IMG/VR virus record: IMGVR_UViG_3300032288_001111
Location: 1 to 26,669 of that record
Reading direction: 5' to 3' (one strand)
Source of the DNA: a virus
DNA: 26,669 bases
The notes under the pieces: model-generated
Seen by the model: only the letters and a program-made list of their open reading frames with translations
Databases searched by the model: none
What the model was told of the DNA's origin: nothing
Translations under genes and position numbers: made by a program
Shown here: positions 6,329 through 12,660 of the stretch, one piece after another
Layout: every line of letters begins with the position of its first letter
Position numbering within the stretch: position 1 is the first letter of the stretch

Positions 6329-6883
6329 ATGATAGAACTAGGTACAACAACAATCAAAAACAGAGTAGATGAGTTTACTCTAAACGAGTTTCAAACCATC
6401 ACATCGATACTTGCAGATGAGTCACTTGACAAAATAGAACAATGGGTAAAGGTATTCGTGTTTTTAGGCGCAGATGAAAATGAGGTAGATGGTTTAGACT
6501 TTTCCGAGTTTAAGGAATACGTAAAGCAATGGAATGAAAACCAACCTAATCTTGATAATTCATTCTTAAAGTCATTCGATTTAAACGGATACACATATCA
6601 AGCATATGATAATGAGTTTAAGCTGAACGTAAAAGATTTAAAACACATCGAAAAGATTATCAAACAAAAACCATCTGCATACATTCTAGATGTAATGGCT
6701 ATTATATTTAAACGTACTGATTTGTCATCTAGTGAACACTACACAGAAAGTCATTTAAAGCATAAAGCTAAACTTTTTAAAGACCTTGATGCATCTATTT
6801 GCATACCCTATATAAACTATATCGGTCAAAAAATATCTAACACAGCAACACAACTAGATGCAGTTACCGAAGTCGTGGAGTGA
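6329..6883 (+). CDS. Unknown protein, possibly a tail-assembly chaperone (184 aa)
   Basis: The frame is open from 6167, but the start is set to ATG 6329 (MIELGTTTIKNRVDEFTLNE) because a promoter ends at 6314 and the upstream codons overlap the opposite gene. The protein is acidic and helical: 'VDEFTLNEFQTITSILADES' leads, then 'LDFSEFKEYVKQW', and a C-terminal 'FKDLDASICIPYINYIGQKI'. Small acidic helical proteins paired with a second overlapping gene and lying between tail and head genes are often tail-assembly chaperones (G/GT type) that keep the tape measure soluble. That is an inference; a regulator is not excluded. It is transcribed against its neighbours. Confidence 0.6.
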   Translation: MIELGTTTIKNRVDEFTLNEFQTITSILADESLDKIEQWVKVFVFLGADENEVDGLDFSEFKEYVKQWNENQPNLDNSFLKSFDLNGYTYQAYDNEFKLNVKDLKHIEKIIKQKPSAYILDVMAIIFKRTDLSSSEHYTESHLKHKAKLFKDLDASICIPYINYIGQKISNTATQLDAVTEVVE

Positions 6884-7589
6884 CATTAGTCTTGAGCAGT
6901 TTATAGAACTTGCTGAACTAGACAAAAACGAGTTTGATTCATTAATAGAGTATAATGTGCTAGTGTTATCTATTCTTCTAGATGAGGATATAGATGTATT
7001 TGAAGAAATGGAACTAGATGAATTGAATGACTTGATGAAAAAAGTCAATTTTATTCGTAGTTATCCATCTAAAAATCACATACAAAAGCTAGGACATTAT
7101 ACTTTTAAGCCATTCGAGAAACTTTCTTTAGGCGAGTTTATAGATATAGAACACTACTTTAAAGATGGCATCAAAAACCTACCTTTAATTTGTGCTATTT
7201 TGTTTAAGAAAGTTAAGCTAGATGAATGGTCTAATATAAATTATGAGCCTTACACATACGACTTGAACACTAGACAAGAACTTTTCTTAGACATACCTAT
7301 CACCGATGTGTTTAATATATGGACAAGCTACTCGAAATTTCGTGAAAACTTTGTTCAAACATACCAGCCTTTGTTTAGTCAAAAGGTAGATGACGATGAA
7401 GAGATGGATGAGATGACAGCAGAAGAAAAGAAACAAGCTGACCTCGAATCTCGCTATTCAAAATGGGCATGGGAAAATATGGTATATAGTCTAGCTAATG
7501 AAGATATAACCAAGGTAAACGAAATCACGGACATGCCTCTAATATTCGTGTTTAATATGGTTAGTATGAAAGAGGAACTTAGTATGTAG
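6858..7589 (+). CDS. Unknown protein, possibly second tail-assembly chaperone (243 aa)
   Basis: This 243-aa acidic protein starts at ATG 6858 (MQLPKSWSDISLEQFIELAE), 26 bases inside the preceding gene and in the +1 frame relative to it. A TAG lies immediately before the ATG, so it is not simply a fusion. It contains 'LSLGEFIDIEHYFKDGIKNL' and 'NTRQELFLDIPITDVFNIWT', helix patterns common in small phage chaperone-like proteins, and an Asp/Glu-rich stretch near residues 176-195 (VDDDEEMDEMTAEEKKQ). It ends 11 bases past the stop of the opposite-strand gene (7579), so the two are convergent and overlapping. No slippery heptamer was seen in the overlap. Function is inferred from context only. Confidence 0.6.
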   Translation: MQLPKSWSDISLEQFIELAELDKNEFDSLIEYNVLVLSILLDEDIDVFEEMELDELNDLMKKVNFIRSYPSKNHIQKLGHYTFKPFEKLSLGEFIDIEHYFKDGIKNLPLICAILFKKVKLDEWSNINYEPYTYDLNTRQELFLDIPITDVFNIWTSYSKFRENFVQTYQPLFSQKVDDDEEMDEMTAEEKKQADLESRYSKWAWENMVYSLANEDITKVNEITDMPLIFVFNMVSMKEELSM

Positions 7590-8019
7590 CTGGTGCTATC
7601 TTTAGATTCCACTCTCCACTAGGGTCACCATATAAATCAAAACCTACTCTTACCGTTGGGTTGTTTAATATCTTAGCCATCTGTAATAGTGGGTAGTTTT
7701 GAAACTGCCATTGAATATAGTCTGCTACTATTTCTGAAATCACAGCTTGTACTCGTGGCGAAGCTAACCAAAGTTCAGTAATATTTTGAGGCTCAATAAA
7801 TCCCTTATTCCAAAGAATAGCACCTTTATCTTGAAACAAATAATAGTAAAGTGCAACGATTGTAATATCTATTTTGTTTAATTCTTCGCCAGTCATTGCT
7901 GAGATTCTAAGCGAATCATATAATGCACCCGTATCTATTAATCCTAGTCTACGAACCTCTTGCTGTAAAGCTCTCGCTAGTTTATTTCTCGTTGCATACT
8001 TTACTTTATATGTTGCCAT
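7579..8019 (-). CDS. Putative tail-completion or minor virion protein (146 aa)
   Basis: The 146-aa product begins MATYKVKYATRNKLARALQQ, with 'LGLIDTGALYDSLRIS', a basic N-terminal helix followed by DTGAL-S-like sequence. That pattern is seen in the HK97 gp10-like group of head-tail joining proteins ('DTGxLrxS'), so a neck or tail-completion role is the best guess. The rest is helical and tryptophan-rich without catalytic motifs. It starts with a one-base overlap (TAATG) with the upstream gene and its 3' end converges with the plus-strand gene. Position at the end of the tail module fits. The similarity is short, so confidence is low. Confidence 0.5.
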   Translation of the reverse strand: MATYKVKYATRNKLARALQQEVRRLGLIDTGALYDSLRISAMTGEELNKIDITIVALYYYLFQDKGAILWNKGFIEPQNITELWLASPRVQAVISEIVADYIQWQFQNYPLLQMAKILNNPTVRVGFDLYGDPSGEWNLKIAPATY

Positions 8020-8261
8020 TATAACTCAAATTGATTTCGTGTTTCAATAGGAACGTTATCCATTGCTTTGAATTGCTCAAATAGTATAGGTGTCATCTCA
8101 ACAATAAAAATATCAGTATCTGCAATAGCACTAGACTCGTTTGCATATGTTCTATATGTACAAATAAAGTCAGATATTTCAGCATCACTAGGTCGTAAAC
8201 ATACATTACATTCTAGGTCTTCCTCTACGATGTGACTAGCTATTAAAACAAACTTTTTCAT
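8019..8261 (-). CDS. Small unknown protein (80 aa)
   Basis: MKKFVLIASHIVEEDLECNV begins an 80-aa acidic protein with two cysteines (CNVC) and an alpha/beta look. The first residues form a strand rather than a signal peptide. It overlaps its upstream neighbour by ATGA and its downstream neighbour by TAATG, which supports it as a real gene. No family is recognised; its location beside tail-fibre genes suggests a fibre-related accessory protein, but this is only positional. Confidence 0.6.
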   Translation of the reverse strand: MKKFVLIASHIVEEDLECNVCLRPSDAEISDFICTYRTYANESSAIADTDIFIVEMTPILFEQFKAMDNVPIETRNQFEL

Positions 8262-9202
8262 AGTTGCGAATATACACCTAATTTATACAAGTCAAATTGA
8301 CCTGAGTTAGTTACTGCTGCATTCATTGTTCTAGAGGCAAAGAAATTTAACCCCGTAGTAGCAGATGGTAATGCTGTTACTCCACCCGTATATATACCTC
8401 CGATATACCCTCTAGCAATTGCACCCGTTTCTCTATTAATAACCTCGTACCAAATAACTTGTGCTGATGGTGGATTATAAAGAGTAACTGAATAGATAGT
8501 AGTAGATACTGCACCCGCAGTTCTATTCGCTGGGAATGATGCTCCTAGGTCTACCTTACCACAAGTCCCTGTTGCATCGTTGTAGAAAATCTGTAAGTTC
8601 GTATCACCAGCTTCACTACCTACACCTATTAAGTTGGTAAGTGTTGATAATTGAACCAATGATGTACCACCATATGCAAGGTCGGCTGTACTAGATGCCA
8701 TGCCATAAAATTGCTGACAATCTGCACCATATGCTGTATCACTAATATTAAAATCACAAACGAATTTAAAACCACTTGTAATATACCACAATAACGCAGA
8801 CCCTCTAAGACCCGTATATCTACCTGTCTGCACAATTGATGCATAGTAACGTAGACGAATAGATTTAGTTGCAAAGTTTGTTGATGCTACCGATTGTGCT
8901 AGAGTAGATGCAGATGCTGATGTAGTCACACCTCCATCAGTAACTAGAGTAGTAGAATTATTATTAAACGATACACCTCTGTACGTTTCATTTCCATTCA
9001 TCTGTGGTATAAACGTATTATTGAACACATTTTGCACTACCCCGTATGCATCTTTAAAGTATACTAGCTTACTTTCTAAATCGTAAAAGTATGTGCTATT
9101 GGCAACATCTAAAAAGTCTACGCTTGTATCTGTGACTTTTGTTATTTGTATGCCCGTTGTAGGATTAGATATAGTTAATCCTGTATAATTGTTTACTGCC
9201 AT
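8258..9202 (-). CDS. Probable receptor-binding / tail-fibre tip protein
   Basis: At 314 aa, starting MAVNNYTGLTISNPTTGIQI, it is predicted almost entirely beta and rich in Ser, Thr, Gly and Asn. The C-terminal two-thirds (from about residue 105) contains SIRLRYYASIVQTGRYTGL, then 'GSALLWYITSGFKFVCDFNI', 'GVGSEAGDTNLQIFYNDATG' and 'FPANRTAGAVSTTIYSVTLY'. I recognise this arrangement from the C-terminal domains of tail-fibre proteins in other phages, where the domain is thought to contact the host surface. It follows the long fibre gene and one small gene. A start overlap of one base (TAATG) couples it to the 86-aa gene. The receptor itself cannot be predicted. Confidence 0.65.
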   Translation of the reverse strand: MAVNNYTGLTISNPTTGIQITKVTDTSVDFLDVANSTYFYDLESKLVYFKDAYGVVQNVFNNTFIPQMNGNETYRGVSFNNNSTTLVTDGGVTTSASASTLAQSVASTNFATKSIRLRYYASIVQTGRYTGLRGSALLWYITSGFKFVCDFNISDTAYGADCQQFYGMASSTADLAYGGTSLVQLSTLTNLIGVGSEAGDTNLQIFYNDATGTCGKVDLGASFPANRTAGAVSTTIYSVTLYNPPSAQVIWYEVINRETGAIARGYIGGIYTGGVTALPSATTGLNFFASRTMNAAVTNSGQFDLYKLGVYSQL

Positions 9203-9462
9203 TATATGTCTGAATAGTTATCTAAAACAAATTGAGGTGCAAGTACATCTTTAATATAGTCCCATGCTGATTTCAAAGGTTCTGGTTGGTTAGCCATAAC
9301 AGAATTTGGAACTTCGAATGATGCTAAATCACTTAATGTTTTACCTTGTGCTTTAATCCCTTGAATCTCTGTTACTACCATGCATGATTGAACAAGCGAA
9401 CCATCTGCTTGTATCGTCGCTGTACCTATTGCTTGTACTTCTTTTAAAATGAAAGTTGCCAT
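9202..9462 (-). CDS. Small unknown protein between two fibre genes (86 aa)
   Basis: MATFILKEVQAIGTATIQAD starts an 86-aa protein with a beta-rich first half and an amphipathic helical second half (PLKSAWDYIKDVLAPQFVLD). It lies between the long fibre gene and the receptor-binding candidate, separated from the fibre by 10 bases. Small genes at this place often encode fibre-assembly helpers or short head-fibre-like proteins, but the sequence does not prove it. No signal peptide or catalytic motif is present. Confidence 0.6.
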   Translation of the reverse strand: MATFILKEVQAIGTATIQADGSLVQSCMVVTEIQGIKAQGKTLSDLASFEVPNSVMANQPEPLKSAWDYIKDVLAPQFVLDNYSDI

Positions 9463-9472
9463 GTGTTTATGT

Positions 9473-11938
9473 TTATGCGTAAATTACTTCTGTTGTTTCT
9501 ATCACAGCAGTCCATTGAATGTTTGTTGCTGCTGCACCTGTTACTTGTACTTGTAGACCTCCGTTAGTTGTATCCGCTGTAAGTGTTGGTGTACCCCACG
9601 CAGGTGTATTTTGAACCAAAGTTACATTTGATATTAATAGAGTTGTTGATGCTGCATTCGCACCTCTTACTATCAATCCATCAACATCCCATGCTGCTGC
9701 ATTAGTTGAACCTGATTGCTTTCCAATGATAGTACCTTTGAATCTATATGCTGAGTGGTTCTGCAAATTTACTTGATTTATGGCAGATGGCGCACCTGCT
9801 CCAAATCCCGAAACTAATGTTGTAGCTGTATTATTCGTTGTTCTTGTTGATAAGCAAAAAATTGATTTTTGACAATCACCTGTAACGGTGTTTACCTGAC
9901 CTGTAACCCACCGACCACGTACACTAAATGCAGATGTATAATACCCCATAGCAATAGCGTGTTCGGCATTAGCATAGGCATTATTACCAAATGCTATCGC
10001 ATCACCTCCTGTTGCTTGGCATCTATCACCTCCAGCGAATGAATTATTACCACTTGCTGTATTTTGACTGCCTATTGCTGTAGATTGAAGACCACTTGCT
10101 ATATTAGCATAACCAAATGATGTTGATGACTGACCGCTTGACGTATTAGAATAACCGATAGATGTTGCTCCTAAAATACCACTTGCTACGCACGAAACTC
10201 CTGATGCTGTTGAAAAAGCACCACTTGCTGTGTTACCCGCTCCAAAAGCAACCGAATCATTACCACTAACTGTATTTTCACGGCCACCAACTACTGAATT
10301 ATTACCACTTGCTACTTGTGTTGCTGATGTTCTATTCGTCTGTAAGTCTACTGAACGTGTGCCTCGTTTATTTCCTCCTGTTGTTGTGTTGTCAGGTATA
10401 GCTAAAGTAAACGCACCACTACCTTTAGGCCTTATGGATACATCCGCATTTGCTGCTGCACTTACCGCTGTTAAAGAATCTACAGGAACGGTAGCATTAG
10501 GTGCTGCTGTATTTTGTGCTTCTGTAAAATATGTCAACCCACCACTAGCGTAGTTAGGGATGTTTAATGTAGACCCTACTAAAGTAGCTGCTCCACTTGT
10601 ACCCGTTGTAGTTAGCGTTAATGCGTTCTGCTTCCCGTTAAATGTGCTCCAATCTGTAGATGTCAAATAACCACTTGTAGATGTTGATGCTGTACCTAAC
10701 TTAGATTGGATGGTAGCTTGTGTCTCATCACCCGTATTCGTACCACTAGTGTTACCTATGACTACTTGTTGCGCATCTGTTACATAGTTTTTATCTGTAG
10801 ATGCTGCAACACTAGCTGTTGTGAGTGATTTGTTTTTCCATAGTTGTGTACTAGATTCATACTGCAAAACTTGGTTGTTTGCAATTGATGCTATTTGTAC
10901 ATCATGTAACTCATCTACCTCGTAACCATTTTGGATTTTAACCTCAATAATTCCTTGTGTTGGATGGTCACGAACTACGACACCAACATAAACCAAATGT
11001 ATAGGTGCTTGTGGTTTAGTTGTTGTATATGCACCTGATGTCGTACCGCTTAAATATAATTGTGTTCCTGTGCCTAAGCCATTCGTGTTGAGGTCGCTTA
11101 GTTTACCAGCAACAATGACATAACCATTATTATTATTTGTAATGTCATTACGTACCCACCCAAAAGTTTGAGCAGATGTTGCATCAGCACTAGCATTAGC
11201 CTTAGTAATAGTAGGTAGGTTACCTTGACCACCATTGATGTAGACAATAGTACCCTTTGTTAACGTAGCACCCGTATTATTGTAGACCTCTGTAATTAGA
11301 CTACCAGCATCTAGTATAGTTGGAAAAGTTTGTAACGCTCCTGTGCCATCAATGTATTGTGCAGATGTGCCTGTAGGATTATTGAACTTTCCGTTTAAAG
11401 CAGTCTGTGTCGCTGTGCTTATTGGCTTGTTTAAATCGGATGTATTGTCAACGTTATTTAGACCTATATCATTTTTGTCTAAAACAACAACACCCGTATA
11501 TCCATTTACCGATGTAACAGCACCCGTAGGTGTAACGATTTCTTGCCAATTGTCTATATCGGTTGGGTCTGTGCCTATCAAGATGTAAGTTAAATCTACA
11601 TCTGTACGTATACACCAATCACCCTCTTGACCTAGTAAAGCTAACATAGCTGCTTGACTATTGACTGCTCCTAAGAACTCACTAATAGCAATAGCTGGTA
11701 TCTGTGAACTAGGAACTTTACCACCTACTAAATCAGCTTTGTTATCTAGTGCTGTTTGAGTAGCTGTACTTATAGGTTTGTCTGCATCACTTGTATTGTC
11801 TACATTGCCTAAACCCACATCTGTTTTATCAATCGTTAAATCACCCGAACCAAGGATAGTTTCTCCATTTATAGTTTTGATGTTTTCACCCGATACAAGG
11901 GTAGGTTGTACGCCTGTTAAGTTTACTATATAACTCAT
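9473..11938 (-). CDS. Tail fibre with YadA-like head repeats (821 aa)
   Basis: The 821-aa product starts MSYIVNLTGVQPTLVSGENI. Two phage-fibre repeats are present: DVGLGNVDNTSDADKPISTA at about residues 40-59 and DIGLNNVDNTSDLNKPISTA at about 157-176. A 'GTNTGDETQATIQSKLG...LTSTDWSTFNGKQ' segment follows at about 399-436, a further fibre motif. Residues about 543-668 are SG-x-S-x-A-x-G-type repeats (ASGAFSTASG, IASGLQSTAIG), which form the left-handed beta-roll head of trimeric adhesins such as YadA. The C-terminus (residues 670-821) is an unrecognised beta domain. There is no chaperone peptidase domain at the end. The gene overlaps the 241-aa gene by ATGA. Confidence 0.8.
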   Translation of the reverse strand: MSYIVNLTGVQPTLVSGENIKTINGETILGSGDLTIDKTDVGLGNVDNTSDADKPISTATQTALDNKADLVGGKVPSSQIPAIAISEFLGAVNSQAAMLALLGQEGDWCIRTDVDLTYILIGTDPTDIDNWQEIVTPTGAVTSVNGYTGVVVLDKNDIGLNNVDNTSDLNKPISTATQTALNGKFNNPTGTSAQYIDGTGALQTFPTILDAGSLITEVYNNTGATLTKGTIVYINGGQGNLPTITKANASADATSAQTFGWVRNDITNNNNGYVIVAGKLSDLNTNGLGTGTQLYLSGTTSGAYTTTKPQAPIHLVYVGVVVRDHPTQGIIEVKIQNGYEVDELHDVQIASIANNQVLQYESSTQLWKNKSLTTASVAASTDKNYVTDAQQVVIGNTSGTNTGDETQATIQSKLGTASTSTSGYLTSTDWSTFNGKQNALTLTTTGTSGAATLVGSTLNIPNYASGGLTYFTEAQNTAAPNATVPVDSLTAVSAAANADVSIRPKGSGAFTLAIPDNTTTGGNKRGTRSVDLQTNRTSATQVASGNNSVVGGRENTVSGNDSVAFGAGNTASGAFSTASGVSCVASGILGATSIGYSNTSSGQSSTSFGYANIASGLQSTAIGSQNTASGNNSFAGGDRCQATGGDAIAFGNNAYANAEHAIAMGYYTSAFSVRGRWVTGQVNTVTGDCQKSIFCLSTRTTNNTATTLVSGFGAGAPSAINQVNLQNHSAYRFKGTIIGKQSGSTNAAAWDVDGLIVRGANAASTTLLISNVTLVQNTPAWGTPTLTADTTNGGLQVQVTGAAATNIQWTAVIETTEVIYA
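9935..10312 (-). repeat. YadA-like head repeats within the fibre gene
   Basis: Residues about 543-668 of the fibre consist of degenerate ~14-residue units with the pattern SGxxSxAxGxxNxA (for example SGNNSVVGGRENTV, SGQSSTSFGYANIA, SGNNSFAGGDRC). The repeats are visible in the DNA as recurrent 'ccacttgctgt' and 'accaaatgctat' on the plus strand. Such regions are prone to recombination and length change. Confidence 0.75.
11390..11479 (-). repeat. Second copy of the fibre stalk repeat
   Basis: This segment encodes KNDIGLNNVDNTSDLNKPIS and following residues. It matches the first copy at 11744-11827 (KTDVGLGNVDNTSDADKPIS), with the rest of each about 28-residue unit also alike. Such paired stalk units are common in phage fibres. 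Confidence 0.65.
11744..11827 (-). repeat. First copy of the fibre stalk repeat
   Basis: Encodes KTDVGLGNVDNTSDADKPIS followed by TATQTAL, the first of two fibre units about 350 bases apart. See the unit at 11390-11479. Confidence 0.65.
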
Positions 11939-12660
11939 GGTTGTATTGTTATCGTGTTGTTGCCTAATGTCACTACTGATATAGTTTGTTGATATACGCT
12001 GTTAACGTATATATCTATATTAGTATCAGGCAAAGTTAATGTATTTTCAGCAGCAACTGATTCAGTATATGTGCTATCTGTATTTGTTACTATGCTATCA
12101 CCTACTACTATTATTTCGGATGCACCACTATCAATGTCACCAAAAGCAAGTATTTCATCATTCGTGTTTTCGATAGTATACAATGCTGGTAAACAATCAC
12201 TAGGTGTAGGTGTTGGTATAGGCTCAATTGGAATAGCACACACCCCGTACTGCTCAATCTCAAACGTTACATTTGCAACCCATCCCGCTACATAATCTAA
12301 ATCATAGTTGTTTAAAGGTGACATCGTTGCTGTACCTACCACATCTACCTCAAAATCATTACCATTTTTAAAGTAAATGAACAAATCATTTAAAATGAGT
12401 TCGCAGTCCGATAGAATCGTGTTTATGTTTTCTCGGTCATCTTGTATAAGGTCAACACAATAGATGTCTAGTGTGATAGCTTTTGCATTTAAGTCACTAT
12501 AACCCGATGCTGGAACTACAAATACAACGGGATACTTCTCGTCTTTAGTGCTAAAGTTTGGCATCTGTTCACGAAATTCCCCAGCATACTTTTTAATCTG
12601 CATGTGTGCCGAGCAGAATGCCTCTATTTTAGTCAGTAATTTTCTGTAACTTATTGTCAT
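11935..12660 (-). CDS. Putative tail-terminator or completion protein with an added beta domain (241 aa)
   Basis: Residues 1-145 (MTISYRKLLTKIEAFCSAHM, then a YPVVFVV strand, 'LDIYCVDLIQDDRENINTIL' and 'GWVANVTFEIEQYGV') look like a small alpha/beta tail-terminator-type domain, the ring that caps the tail tube at the head end. A Pro/Thr linker (IPIEPIPTPTPSD) then joins a C-terminal beta-rich domain of about 85 residues (SCLP-type start, ending NNTITIQP). The addition is unusual for a terminator and resembles a surface-exposed immunoglobulin-like or carbohydrate-facing domain. It lies between the tape measure and the fibre gene, with ATGA overlaps at both ends. Function is inferred from fold pattern and position. 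Confidence 0.5.
   Translation of the reverse strand: MTISYRKLLTKIEAFCSAHMQIKKYAGEFREQMPNFSTKDEKYPVVFVVPASGYSDLNAKAITLDIYCVDLIQDDRENINTILSDCELILNDLFIYFKNGNDFEVDVVGTATMSPLNNYDLDYVAGWVANVTFEIEQYGVCAIPIEPIPTPTPSDCLPALYTIENTNDEILAFGDIDSGASEIIVVGDSIVTNTDSTYTESVAAENTLTLPDTNIDIYVNSVYQQTISVVTLGNNTITIQP

Noticed and set aside
6391-6594. Minus-strand frames at 6391-6594 and 6854-7048
   Set aside because: Ser-rich shadows of the plus-strand pair; the plus-strand proteins have a promoter and better amino-acid composition.
6858-6883. Programmed frameshift joining the two plus-strand genes
   Set aside because: The second frame has a TAG immediately before its ATG and no slippery heptamer was seen in the overlap; independent initiation is simpler.
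8629-8874. Second minus-strand frame within the receptor-binding gene
   Set aside because: Wholly inside a better-supported gene in another frame, with composition unlike its neighbours.
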